Part shown: one piece after another, positions 54,235 through 64,000 of the stretch
How the letters are laid out: every line of letters begins with the position of its first letter
Position numbering within the stretch: position 1 is the stretch's first letter
NCBI GenBank assembly: GCA_018001015.1
Contig: JAGNIV010000014.1
Location: forward strand, 25,356-89,355
Source of the DNA: Phenylobacterium sp.
GTDB taxonomy: Bacteria > Pseudomonadota > Alphaproteobacteria > Caulobacterales > Caulobacteraceae
Direction: 5' to 3'
Length of the DNA stretch: 64,000 nt
Program-made: the position numbers and the translations under genes
Notes under the pieces: model-generated
Database searches by the model: none
Seen by the model: only the letters and a program-made list of their open reading frames with translations
Told to the model about the DNA's origin: nothing

Positions 54235-56529
54235 ATGAACATTCTGAACCTGCGCCGCGTGGCGCTGTTGTCTGGTGCGGCGATGGCCGTGGTGCTGAGC
54301 GCGCCGAGCTGGGCGCTGGCCCAGGCGGCCGGCACGGTGGAGGAACTGGTGGTGACCGGGAGCCGGGTCTCCGAGGCCTCGGTGGCCATCGGCACCGACC
54401 AGGCCACCGCCACCGTCGCCATCACCCGCGAGGCGCTGCTGTCGGCGCCCGCCGGGGTGACCGGTCTGAAGATGCTGGAGTCGCTGCCGGGCTTCAACGT
54501 TCAGGCCAACGACGCGCTCGGCATGTACGAATTCGGCAACTCGGTTTCGGTGCGGGCCTTCAACTTCCAGCAGATCGGCTTCCTGCTGGACAACATTCCC
54601 ATGGGCCGCAGCGACCAGTTCGGCGGCAGCCCCATCTATCGCTATGTCGACAACGAAAACCTGCTTCGGGTGACCGCATCTTCCGGCTCAGGCGATGTCA
54701 GCCTGCCGAGCTACGCCTCGCTCGGCCCGATCGTCAGCTACCTGACCCAGGTTCCGGACGAAGAGTTCGGCGGGGTGCTGAGCCAGAGCCTGGGCAGCGA
54801 CAACCTGCGCCGCACCTTCGCCCGCATCGACCTGGGCGAACACGCCGGCCTGTCGGGCTATGTCAGCGGCTCCTGGATCCACGGCGATCTCTGGCGCGGG
54901 CCGGGCGACATCGACCGCACCCACTACGAGGCTAAGCTCCGCTACGAGATCGGGGAGGGGGCGATCACCTTCCAGACCGTCCACAACGACTATTTCGACT
55001 ACGACTCCCCGTCGATCACCAAGGCGCAGTATGCGGGGACGGCCGGCGACATCTTCGGACGGTCGGGCCGCAGCTTCGCCTATCTCGGCTATGTGCCGGT
55101 GTTGCCGGTGACCACCGCCGGAATCACCTACTCCAACACCGCCTACAACCAGTACTACAAGCAGGCTGTGAACAGCCGGCAGGACCATCTCTATGGTCTG
55201 ACCTACGAAACACCGATCGGCGAGGCGTTGAAGCTGGCGGTCGGCGCCTACTATGAGTCCAAGGAAGGCTACGGCGTTTCGCCGGAGGCCTATGCGACCT
55301 CGCTCACCAACTACAACGCCGAGCGGCTGATCGTGCCCGGCCTGTTCGCGCCGCTGGGTCTGCAATACGGCCTGTCCACCGTGGACGGCACCCGGCAGGG
55401 GGCGACCGGCAAGCTGACCTGGACCCTGGGAAACCACAATATTTCGGGCGGCGTCTGGGTGGAAAACGACGACTATCACCGCACCCAGCAGCGCTACAAT
55501 CAGGTGGGCGGCAGCCCCGACGGCGCACCGTTGCTGAGCCAGCCGGTGCACCTGCAGCGCAACTTCGTCTCGACCCGCGACACCGTGGAGTTCTTCCTGA
55601 AGGACACCATCGGCCTCTTCGACGACAGCCTGAAGATCGACCTGGGCTTCAAGAGTCTGAGCGTCGACTACAATATCGCGGGCTACCGCAACCCCGCCGA
55701 CTTCATCGCGCGCCGCCAGCCCTCGATCTCCAAGACCTGGGAGGACAGCTTCCTGCCACAGGTTGGCGCCGTGCTGGACGTGAACGGCCGCGATCAGATC
55801 TTCGCGTCCTACTCAGAGAACATGGCCCTGCCGCGGGGCGCCGACGACATCTTCTCGGCGGCCAGTCCCCTGGCGCCCGGACCTGAGGCCGAGACCTCGA
55901 CCAACTGGGAGATCGGCTACCGCGCCAACCGGCCGACGTTCAACGCCTCGATCGTGGCCTACAAGACCACCTTCGAAAACCGGCTGCAGGCCTTCGCCTC
56001 CGTGGTGCCCGGCTCCACGACGACCGAGACCTTTTCCCAGAATGTCGGCGCCGTGGAAGCCCATGGGGCGGAATTCAGCGGACAGTGGAAGCCCGAGTTC
56101 CTGGGCGGCAAGGTCTATTTCAACTCCAACCTGAGCTACAATATCGCCGAGTTCCAGGACAGCTTCCCGGGTTTCGCAATCGCGGGAAAGCGGGTGCCTG
56201 ACTTCCCTGAATGGCTGTGGACCGGGGGCGTGACCTTCGAGCCCGTCGAGGGCGCCGTGATCAATGTGTCGGCGCGCCACATCAGCTCGCGCTTCACCAA
56301 TTTCGTGAACACCGAGCAGACCGACGGCTACACGATCTACAACGCCTATGTGGACCTGGGCGATGGGTTTGGGGCGGGGCCGTTTGAGCAGATCAAGGCC
56401 CGGGTCAATATCGACAACATCCTGGACGAGGACTACCTGGGCACGGTCAATGTCACCACCGCCACACCGGCAAGCTTCCGTCCCGGTCCGCGCCGGACCA
56501 TCCAGTTCACGATCTCGGCGGAATTCTAG
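54235..56529 (+). CDS. TonB-dependent outer-membrane receptor
   Basis: 764 residues. Signal peptide VALLSGAAMAVVLSAPSWALAQ, TonB box VEELVVTG, plug domain (LKMLESLPGFNVQANDALG, SVSVRAFNFQQIGFLLDNIPMG) and a 22-strand-type barrel ending FRPGPRRTIQFTISAEF with terminal Phe. Caulobacteraceae encode many such receptors for sugars, iron and other nutrients; the ligand here is not shown. GGGGAT before the ATG. A stable hairpin follows. Confidence 0.95.
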   Translation: MNILNLRRVALLSGAAMAVVLSAPSWALAQAAGTVEELVVTGSRVSEASVAIGTDQATATVAITREALLSAPAGVTGLKMLESLPGFNVQANDALGMYEFGNSVSVRAFNFQQIGFLLDNIPMGRSDQFGGSPIYRYVDNENLLRVTASSGSGDVSLPSYASLGPIVSYLTQVPDEEFGGVLSQSLGSDNLRRTFARIDLGEHAGLSGYVSGSWIHGDLWRGPGDIDRTHYEAKLRYEIGEGAITFQTVHNDYFDYDSPSITKAQYAGTAGDIFGRSGRSFAYLGYVPVLPVTTAGITYSNTAYNQYYKQAVNSRQDHLYGLTYETPIGEALKLAVGAYYESKEGYGVSPEAYATSLTNYNAERLIVPGLFAPLGLQYGLSTVDGTRQGATGKLTWTLGNHNISGGVWVENDDYHRTQQRYNQVGGSPDGAPLLSQPVHLQRNFVSTRDTVEFFLKDTIGLFDDSLKIDLGFKSLSVDYNIAGYRNPADFIARRQPSISKTWEDSFLPQVGAVLDVNGRDQIFASYSENMALPRGADDIFSAASPLAPGPEAETSTNWEIGYRANRPTFNASIVAYKTTFENRLQAFASVVPGSTTTETFSQNVGAVEAHGAEFSGQWKPEFLGGKVYFNSNLSYNIAEFQDSFPGFAIAGKRVPDFPEWLWTGGVTFEPVEGAVINVSARHISSRFTNFVNTEQTDGYTIYNAYVDLGDGFGAGPFEQIKARVNIDNILDEDYLGTVNVTTATPASFRPGPRRTIQFTISAEF

Positions 56530-56536
56530 TCGCGCG

Positions 56537-56564
56537 CGCGGCGGTGGCTAAGCCCACCGCCGCG
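56537..56564. terminator. Perfect 11-bp GC hairpin between the TonB receptor and bpt
   Basis: CGCGGCGGTGG (56537-56547), 6-base loop, CCACCGCCGCG (56554-56564), 8 bp after the receptor stop. No T tract. Likely a Rho-aided or bidirectional terminator between two convergent genes. Confidence 0.55.
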
Positions 56565-56656
56565 TCGAACTCGCCGGCGTGTGGTCGCTGATCGTCCGGA
56601 CAATCTCCTGGACGGTGCTCATTGCGTTCCGGGCCTGGGCCGGGCGCGGCGGCGGG

Positions 56657-57418
56657 TCAGACCGTGTCGGCGCCCCGATCGCGGGCCGACATCAGGCGCC
56701 ATCCCTCGGGGCGGAGCAGTTCAATGGGAGAGAAGCGGACCTTGTAGTCCATCTTGTCCGAGCCTCGAACCCAGTAGCCCAGATAGACATAGGGCATGTC
56801 GGTGAGGCCAGCCTGGATCAGATGATCCAGGATCACGAAGGAGCCAAGGCTTCGGCGGGCCTGGGTCGGATCGTAGAAGCTGTAGACCAGGGACAGGCCG
56901 TCGCTCATCAGGTCCACGAGGGCGCAGGCGATCAGGTCGCCGGGACCGCCGTCCCTTGAACGCAGCCGATACTCGATGATGTGGGTGCGAACCGCGGTGT
57001 CTTCGACCATGGCGACGTAGTCGGGCCAGGTCATCTCGGCCATCCCGCCATCGGCGTGACGGGTCAGCAGATAGCGGCGAAGCAGGTCGAACTGCTCCAT
57101 CGTCGCCTCGGCTTCCACCAAATGGCGCTCGATGTCGTCGTTGCGGGCGAGCGTCTTGCGCTCCGAGCGCGAGAAAAGGTAGTCGGCCGTCGGGATGCGG
57201 GCCGAAACGCAGGCTGAGCAGGCCTCGCACGCCGGACGGTAGGCGATGTTCTGGGAGCGCCGGAAGCCGACCTGGGTCAGGGAGTCGTTGACTGTGGCGC
57301 CGTCCGACAGGGGCAGATGGGCGAAGACTTTCCGCTCATGGCGTTCCGGCAGGTAGGGGCAGGGGCTCGGCGCCGTCAGGAAGAACCTGAGTTGTCGGGT
57401 CGGAAAATGTTGCGTCAC
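56657..57418 (-). CDS. bpt: Aspartate/glutamate leucyltransferase (Bpt)
   Basis: Adds leucine to N-terminal Asp or Glu, making N-degrons for ClpS/ClpAP. 253 residues. N-terminal ATE domain QLRFFLTAPSPCPYLPER and the four-cysteine cluster CEACSACVSAR with RPAC; C-terminal domain SFYDPTQARRSLGSFVILDHL and YVYLGYWVRGSDKMDYK. Start is GTG 57418. Single gene. Confidence 0.95.
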   Translation of the reverse strand: MTQHFPTRQLRFFLTAPSPCPYLPERHERKVFAHLPLSDGATVNDSLTQVGFRRSQNIAYRPACEACSACVSARIPTADYLFSRSERKTLARNDDIERHLVEAEATMEQFDLLRRYLLTRHADGGMAEMTWPDYVAMVEDTAVRTHIIEYRLRSRDGGPGDLIACALVDLMSDGLSLVYSFYDPTQARRSLGSFVILDHLIQAGLTDMPYVYLGYWVRGSDKMDYKVRFSPIELLRPEGWRLMSARDRGADTV

Positions 57419-57504
57419 GGACTTGCGATCGCTCTCGAACCACTGCGCCGATCCCGATTAGGCGTCATGCCGGTGGGTTGCGCAAGTGTTCCGAGAGTCA
57501 CAGC

Positions 57505-58407
57505 CTAGAACCCATTATCCGGCGGCAGCACAGGGGCTTCCCGCAGCAGCACGATGGCGATGCGCCGGTTGCCGGGCAGGGTGGGATCGTCCGGGTACAG
57601 CGGCTCGGAGTTGGCCTTGCCGGCCACTTGGTAGACCCGGTCCGGATCGACCCCGGTGGTTTGCAGCAGCCGGCGCGAGGCGTCGGCGCGGGCCGAGGAC
57701 AGGGCCCAGTCGCTGTCGGCCTTGCGCCCGTTCATGCTGGCCGAGGTGTGGCCGGAGATGCTGACCCGGTTGGGGAGCTGGTTGACGATCTTGCCCACCG
57801 CGCGCAGCAGCAGCTTGGCGCGGTCGTTGGGCTGGACCTGACCTTCGTTGAACAGCGAACGGCCCTCCTGGTCCACCAGCTGGATGCGCAGCCCCTCGGG
57901 CGTCTGGTCGATGATGATGTTCTTCGAAAGCTCGGCGAGTTCCGGCATGTCCTGCAGCGACTGGCGCAGGGATTGTGCGGCGGATTGGAATGCGGCCTCC
58001 TCACGCTTCTCCAACGCTTCCTTCATGGCCTCGCTGGACGCCTGGGAATCGATGGCCTTGGCCGCGTCGCTGGCGGTGCCGTCGCTGGGATTCTTCGATT
58101 CCGGGGCCATCTCCTCGATGATCGCCGCCGAGCCCGCGCCCTTGGCTCCGTCTTCCCCGAGCGCCGTGCCCGCCAGGATGCCGCCCGAGCCGGACGTGGT
58201 CTCCGACACGCTGGCCGGTGCGAAGTAGTCGGCGATGCCGCGCTTCTGTTCCGGGCTGGTGGTGTTGATCAGCCACATCAGCAGGAAGAAGGCCATCATC
58301 GCGGTCACGAAGTCGGCGTAGGCCACCTTCCAGGCGCCGCCATGGTGTCCATGGCCGCCGCCCTTCTTGATTTTCTTGATCAGGATAGGGGCTTCGCCGA
58401 CAGCCAT
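57505..58407 (-). CDS. motB: Flagellar motor stator protein MotB
   Basis: 300 residues. Cytoplasmic Lys/Gly/His-rich start, single membrane helix with proton-carrying D32 in AYADFVTAMMAFFLLMWL, an acidic Ser/Gly linker and the OmpA-like peptidoglycan-binding domain (ISGHTSASMNGRKADSDWALSSARADASRRLL). No motA is next to it, as in Caulobacter, where motA and motB are unlinked. Two GANTC sites (58408-58412, 58429-58433) lie just upstream. Confidence 0.95.
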   Translation of the reverse strand: MAVGEAPILIKKIKKGGGHGHHGGAWKVAYADFVTAMMAFFLLMWLINTTSPEQKRGIADYFAPASVSETTSGSGGILAGTALGEDGAKGAGSAAIIEEMAPESKNPSDGTASDAAKAIDSQASSEAMKEALEKREEAAFQSAAQSLRQSLQDMPELAELSKNIIIDQTPEGLRIQLVDQEGRSLFNEGQVQPNDRAKLLLRAVGKIVNQLPNRVSISGHTSASMNGRKADSDWALSSARADASRRLLQTTGVDPDRVYQVAGKANSEPLYPDDPTLPGNRRIAIVLLREAPVLPPDNGF

Positions 58408-58494
58408 GATTCAAATCCGGTTAACGCTGATTCCACGGCAAGGTGCGGTGAGGCTCGTTAAGATGGCGTTGAGTTTGTTCAGAAGGGCTTGGGC

Positions 58495-59352
58495 ATGAGG
58501 GTCGCATTCGTGGGCTTGGGCGTGATGGGGTTCCCGATGGCCGGGCATCTGGCCAAGGCGGGCCACGAGGTGGCGGTGTTCAATCGCAGCCCGGACAAGG
58601 CCCAGCGCTGGGGCCAGGCCCATGCTGGCCGGGTCGGGGGGAGCGTCGTCGAAGCATGCCGAGGCGCGGAGATCGCCTTCCTGTGCGTCGGCAATGATGA
58701 CGATGTCCGGGGCGTCGTCTCCCAAGCCCTGCCGGTCCTGGCGGCCGGCGCAATTCTGGTCGATCACACCACCACCTCGGCGAAGGTGGCCCGTGAGATG
58801 GCCGAGCTGGCGACCGGGGGCGGGCGCTTCTTCGTCGACGCCCCGGTTTCGGGTGGCCAGGCGGGCGCCGAGAACGGCCAGCTGACCGTGATGTGCGGCG
58901 GCGACAAGGCCGCCTATGACCGGGCCGAACCCATCATCATGGCCTTCGCCAAGGCTGTGCGCCTGATGGGCGGGCCCGGCTCGGGACAGCTGACCAAGAT
59001 GGTCAACCAGATCGCCATCGCGGGCCTGGTCCAGGGCCTGGCCGAGGGCATGCACTTCGCCAAGCGCGCGGGGCTAGACCCGCTGGAGGTCTATGAGGCC
59101 ATCTCCAAGGGGGCGGCCCAGTCCTGGCAGATGGACAACCGCTGGAAGACCATGGCCGAGGGAAAATTCGATTTCGGCTTCGCCGTCGACTGGATGCGCA
59201 AGGACCTGGGTCTGGTTCTGGATGAGGCGGGAGCAAATGGGGCCAGGCTCGAGACCACCACCCTGATCGACGGCTTCTACCGCCAGGTCCAGGAGATGGG
59301 CGGCCAACGCTGGGACACCTCAAGCCTGGTGGCGAGGCTCGAAAAGTCGTGA
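58495..59352 (+). CDS. 3-hydroxyisobutyrate dehydrogenase / NAD(P)-dependent beta-hydroxyacid dehydrogenase
   Basis: 285 residues. RVAFVGLGVMGFPMAGHLAKAGHEV binds the cofactor, DAPVSGGQAGAENGQL is the substrate loop and the catalytic Lys is in GSGQLTKMVNQIA. NRSPDKAQRW after strand 2 suggests NADP preference (Arg, Ser after the strand). A valine-breakdown role would match the isobutyryl-CoA dehydrogenase 4 kb downstream. Start ATG 58495 with AGAAGG upstream. Confidence 0.9.
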   Translation: MRVAFVGLGVMGFPMAGHLAKAGHEVAVFNRSPDKAQRWGQAHAGRVGGSVVEACRGAEIAFLCVGNDDDVRGVVSQALPVLAAGAILVDHTTTSAKVAREMAELATGGGRFFVDAPVSGGQAGAENGQLTVMCGGDKAAYDRAEPIIMAFAKAVRLMGGPGSGQLTKMVNQIAIAGLVQGLAEGMHFAKRAGLDPLEVYEAISKGAAQSWQMDNRWKTMAEGKFDFGFAVDWMRKDLGLVLDEAGANGARLETTTLIDGFYRQVQEMGGQRWDTSSLVARLEKS

Positions 59353-59870
59353 TGGAGGTCCGCCTGGCGGTGCTGCCCGACGATGCGGCGGGGATCGCCG
59401 CGATCGACACCACCGTGCAGACCACCAATGTCCTGGCCGCGAGCGTCGGGCTGCACGGCGTCGTCCTCCGCGCGACCCCACAAACCGTGACCAAGCGCTT
59501 CGCGATCGACGATCTGAGCGCGCCGGACCGTCCCTGGACCACCGGCTGGGTGGTTGTGGACGACGCACAGATCATCGGATTCGCCGCCGTGGGCTTCCAG
59601 GCCTGGAACCGGCGGCTGGTGCTCTGGCACTTTTATGTGGATGCGGGCCGGCGCGGTCAGGGCCTGGGGCGGCGGCTGATGGCGGCGGTGCTGGAGGAGG
59701 CCCGGGTCGCCGGCGCCCGCCACGTCTGGCTGGAGACCAGCAACCAGAACCTGCCCGGCGTGGCGGCCTATCAGGCCCTGGGCTTCGCACTGAGCGGCCT
59801 TGACCTGACTCTCTATGACGGCACGCGCTCGGAGGGCGAGTTCGCCCTGTTCTTCAGCCGGCCGATCTGA
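59352..59870 (+). CDS. GNAT family N-acetyltransferase
   Basis: 172 residues. Acetyl-CoA loop RRGQGLGRRLMAAVLEEA and NLPGVAAYQALGFALSG are characteristic. Acceptor unknown. The ATG at 59352 shares its A with the stop of the dehydrogenase (TGATG); a GTG at 59349 is possible. Translationally coupled to it. Confidence 0.88.
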   Translation: MEVRLAVLPDDAAGIAAIDTTVQTTNVLAASVGLHGVVLRATPQTVTKRFAIDDLSAPDRPWTTGWVVVDDAQIIGFAAVGFQAWNRRLVLWHFYVDAGRRGQGLGRRLMAAVLEEARVAGARHVWLETSNQNLPGVAAYQALGFALSGLDLTLYDGTRSEGEFALFFSRPI

Positions 59871-59910
59871 ATGTCGCGCATTTCGCCGGTGAGTAGGCCG
59901 TCGGTGTCGA

Positions 59911-60246
59911 TCAGATGAGATCGTAGGCGAACATCAGAGAAATCGCGGCCAGGGTGATCAGGCCGCATACAAACAGCAAGTCGGCAATGCTGCCGAAGGC
60001 GCCGTGGACCCGGCCCTTCCGGGGCGAGCGGATGGCCAGATAGGCGAAGAAGGCGCTGAACACGAAGATCACCGCCGCACAGCCGGCATACTCGTCCACG
60101 TGGCTGGCGGGCCGCCCGTGCTCCACCACCTTCACAAGGCCGATCAGTGTGGCGCAGACGCCGACCATGGTTCCTGACGTCGACAGGATGCGGTCCTGCA
60201 ACTGCTCGTCAGCCTGGGGCTGGGATCGGCCGGCGTCGTCGGTCAT
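59911..60246 (-). CDS. Small membrane protein of unknown function
   Basis: 111 residues: basic/polar N-terminus, then helices near GTMVGVCATLIGLVKVV, AAVIFVFSAFFAYLAIR and LLFVCGLITLAAISLMFAYD. Three membrane segments, no family recognised. ATG 60246 chosen; the frame is open upstream to 60297. Confidence 0.7.
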   Translation of the reverse strand: MTDDAGRSQPQADEQLQDRILSTSGTMVGVCATLIGLVKVVEHGRPASHVDEYAGCAAVIFVFSAFFAYLAIRSPRKGRVHGAFGSIADLLFVCGLITLAAISLMFAYDLI

Positions 60247-60335
60247 TCTGGCGAAATTCTTCGAGGGCGGATTCGTCGTCGCGCCGAATTCGGGCATACC
60301 TGGGGCGGAAACGCCAGCGCAGGGAGGACGTGGCG

Positions 60336-60851
60336 GTGTCGGTGATGGTGCTTGAGACTGAGCGGCTGTTCCTGCGGCAGCTTACGCCCGACGACGACGC
60401 CTTCATCCTTGAACTGCTGAACGAGCCCGGCTTCCTGGAAAACATCGGCGACAGGCAGGTCCGGAACCTGGAGGGCGCCCGCCGCTACGTGGCCGATGGA
60501 CCCGCCGCCAGCTATGTCCAGCACGGCTTCGGCCTGTGGTGGGTGGGGCTCAAGGACACCGCCGAACCGGTCGGCATCTGCGGCCTGATCAAGCGGGACG
60601 CGCTGGACCACCCGGACATCGGCTACGCCTTCCTGGCGCGGTTCTCGGGCCGGGGGTTCGCGTCGGAGGCCGGCGCGGCAGTGCTCGACTACGGACGCAG
60701 GGCGCTCGGCCTGGCGCGTATCGTCGCGATCACCAAGCCCGACAACGACGGCTCAATCCGGGTGCTGGAGAAGATCGGCCTGAAGTTTGACGGCATGGTC
60801 ACCCTGCCTGACCACGGCGGCGAGAGCCGCTACTTCGTCTCCGACCTCTAG
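60336..60851 (+). CDS. GNAT family N-acetyltransferase (RimJ/RimL-like)
   Basis: 171 residues. TERLFLRQLTPDDDAFILELLN and IGYAFLARFSGRGFASEAGAAVLDYGRRALG are RimJ-type motifs, as is IVAITKPDNDGSIRVLEKIG. Start GTG 60336 has GGGAGG eight bases upstream; an ATG three codons later is the alternative. Its stop overlaps the convergent small gene by 4 bp. The 89 bp back to the divergent membrane-protein gene hold the promoters. Confidence 0.85.
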   Translation: MSVMVLETERLFLRQLTPDDDAFILELLNEPGFLENIGDRQVRNLEGARRYVADGPAASYVQHGFGLWWVGLKDTAEPVGICGLIKRDALDHPDIGYAFLARFSGRGFASEAGAAVLDYGRRALGLARIVAITKPDNDGSIRVLEKIGLKFDGMVTLPDHGGESRYFVSDL

Positions 60852-61174
60852 CGGGCCACCCAGCCGGTGGGCTCGCCGCCGGCGACTTCCACCGCATTGG
60901 TCTGCTTGTTCATGGCGCAGACGTACTTCACGGGCACGCCGCCCTGCGCCTTGCCGGTAAGGACGGCCATGCCAAAGCCCTGGCTGCCGAACGCCGAGAC
61001 CGACACCGTCCAGGTCTTCACGCCGGAGTCCTCGGTCGCCGCGGCCTTGCAGCGGGCGGCGACCTCTTTCTGGAAATCGGCCCAGGCGTCGTCCGAACTG
61101 GCGGAGGCCGAGGCTGGGAGCGACAGGGCAAGAGCGGCGCCGACGAGGGCTGCGCGGAGGAGGGGGTTCGTCAT
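60848..61174 (-). CDS. Hypothetical secreted protein
   Basis: 108 residues with a signal peptide (RAALVGAALALSLPASASA). The mature region has two cysteines (ARCKAA and KYVCAMNKQT) and no known motif. Follows a Nudix gene on the same strand by 12 bp. Confidence 0.7.
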   Translation of the reverse strand: MTNPLLRAALVGAALALSLPASASASSDDAWADFQKEVAARCKAAATEDSGVKTWTVSVSAFGSQGFGMAVLTGKAQGGVPVKYVCAMNKQTNAVEVAGGEPTGWVAR

Positions 61175-61186
61175 GGTCGTCTCCGT

Positions 61187-63076
<1,890 letters not shown>

Positions 63077-63170
63077 GCCACGACTCCCCCGGACGCTGTG
63101 CGCGCGTCGTTGACAGGTTGCGCCAGCGGAGCGAACTCCTCAAGCCAACCGCTTCGAGGCCTGCCAGACC

Positions 63171-64000
63171 ATGGATTTCACCCTCAACGAAGACCAGCGC
63201 GCCATCGAGGACGCCGCCCGTGTCTTCGCGGCCGAGGAACTCGCGCCGCACTCAGCCCGGTGGGACGAAGACAAGCATTTTCCGGTGGATGTGCTGCGCA
63301 AGGCGGCCGGTCTGGGGTTCGCGGGCCTCTATGTGCGGGAGGATGTCGGCGGGTCGGCCCTGACGAGGCTGGACGCCTCCATCGTCTTCGAACAGCTCAG
63401 CTACGGGGACGTGCCGACCGCCGCGTTTCTCTCAATCCACAACATGGTCTCCTGGATGATCGACCGGTTCGGCTCTGATGAGCTGCGCCACCGCTATCTG
63501 CCCAGGCTGACCAGCATGGAGCTCATCGCCTCCTACTGCCTGACAGAGCCCGGCTCGGGCTCGGACGCCGCGGCCCTGGCCACGGCGGCGAGGAAGGACG
63601 GCGACCACTACGTCCTGACCGGCTCCAAGGCCTTCATCTCAGGGGCCGGGACATCGGATATCTACCTGGTGATGGCTCGCACCGGCCCACCCGGCGCCAA
63701 AGGTGTCTCGGCCTTTGTGGTGGAGAGGGACCAGCCCGGCGTCTCCTTCGGCGCCCAGGAACGCAAGATGGGCTGGAACGCCCAACCGACGGCCCAGGTG
63801 AACTTGGACGGCGTCCGGGTGGCCGAGGCCAACCGCCTGGGCGGGGAGGGGGAAGGGTTCCGCTTCGCGATGGCGGGGCTGGACGGGGGGCGGGTCAATA
63901 TCGCGTCATGCTCCCTGGGCGGGGCGCAACTGGCCCTGGATAGGGCCCGGGAATACCTGTTGACCCGCAAGCAGTTCGGCCAGGCCCTGGCCGATTTCCA
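63171..64000 (+). CDS. Isobutyryl-CoA dehydrogenase-like acyl-CoA dehydrogenase; 3' end outside window
   Basis: 276 residues are visible, open to the window end. It is strikingly similar to the eukaryotic ACAD8 enzyme: FPVDVLRKAAGLGFAGLYV, SIHNMVSWMIDRFG, SYCLTEPGSGSDAAAL, GSKAFISGAG, GGRVNIASCSLGGAQ. It would oxidise isobutyryl-CoA to methacrylyl-CoA in valine breakdown. The catalytic Glu lies past the window. Start ATG 63171, 94 bp divergent from the DUF4870 gene. Probably followed by further valine-pathway genes. Confidence 0.93.
   Translation, partial: MDFTLNEDQRAIEDAARVFAAEELAPHSARWDEDKHFPVDVLRKAAGLGFAGLYVREDVGGSALTRLDASIVFEQLSYGDVPTAAFLSIHNMVSWMIDRFGSDELRHRYLPRLTSMELIASYCLTEPGSGSDAAALATAARKDGDHYVLTGSKAFISGAGTSDIYLVMARTGPPGAKGVSAFVVERDQPGVSFGAQERKMGWNAQPTAQVNLDGVRVAEANRLGGEGEGFRFAMAGLDGGRVNIASCSLGGAQLALDRAREYLLTRKQFGQALADF

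Overview
The window is high-GC alphaproteobacterial DNA, almost certainly from the Caulobacteraceae (Caulobacter/Phenylobacterium group). The reasons are the gene order hdaA-ppk-ppx, the lptF/lptG/lptD-surA-pdxA-rsmA block, a cpa/tad pilus cluster, several Caulobacter-type promoters (TTGaCgS spacer GCTANAWC), an alphaproteobacterial GTTC-N7-GTTC LexA site and an isobutyryl-CoA dehydrogenase. The genus is an inference from remembered relatives; no database was searched.

Layout. 1-3.9 kb: end of fabF, then mltG, yicC and gmk on the + strand, with a nested palindromic repeat between mltG and yicC. 3.9-8.1 kb: an accessory stretch with three copies of a BIME-like repeat around a small GIY-YIG nuclease gene, a tandem LexA-type operator, a terminase-small-subunit-like DNA-binding protein, small lipoprotein, DUF3606 and SRPBCC genes and a TauE/SafE permease. 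8.2-16.1 kb (- strand): the outer-membrane biogenesis block lptF-lptG-lptD-surA-pdxA-rsmA, divergent from pepA (16.2 kb). 17.9-23.5 kb: hydrolases, holC, an I78-type inhibitor lipoprotein, a lipoprotein hydrolase that has lost its nucleophile serine, an M28 peptidase and a methyltransferase. 23.5-28.4 kb: an ABC-F protein and a three-gene glycosyltransferase/methyltransferase/alpha-toroid operon. 28.5-30.9 kb: a cytochrome P450 divergent from a LysR regulator. 30.9-37.6 kb: a compact cpaB-cpaC-cpaE-cpaF-tadB-tadC cluster without pilin, CpaA or CpaD. 37.7-40.3 kb: a second ABC-F protein and ndk. 40.4-43.7 kb: acyl-CoA dehydrogenase, class III CoA-transferase and enoyl-CoA hydratase. 45-54 kb: purM, rnd, yccF, a structured RNA candidate, a 2-hydroxyacid dehydrogenase, ppx, ppk and hdaA. 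54-64 kb: a TonB-dependent receptor, bpt, motB, a 3-hydroxyisobutyrate dehydrogenase-like gene, two GNATs, Nudix, hemB, a DUF4870 protein and the start of an isobutyryl-CoA dehydrogenase.

Most of the window is housekeeping: envelope assembly (Lpt, SurA, MltG), replication control (HolC, HdaA), nucleotide and polyphosphate metabolism (Gmk, Ndk, PurM, Ppk, Ppx) and valine/acyl-CoA breakdown. The parts most worth following are: (1) 3.9-5.6 kb, where a repeat-flanked GIY-YIG nuclease and a terminase-like protein face each other across a three-half-site LexA operator; (2) the structured RNA candidate at 48.0-48.3 kb; (3) three families of palindromic intergenic repeats, one inserted inside another; (4) the hydrolase with Phe at its nucleophile position; (5) the terminator after ndk whose 3' arm is also the ribosome binding site of the next gene.
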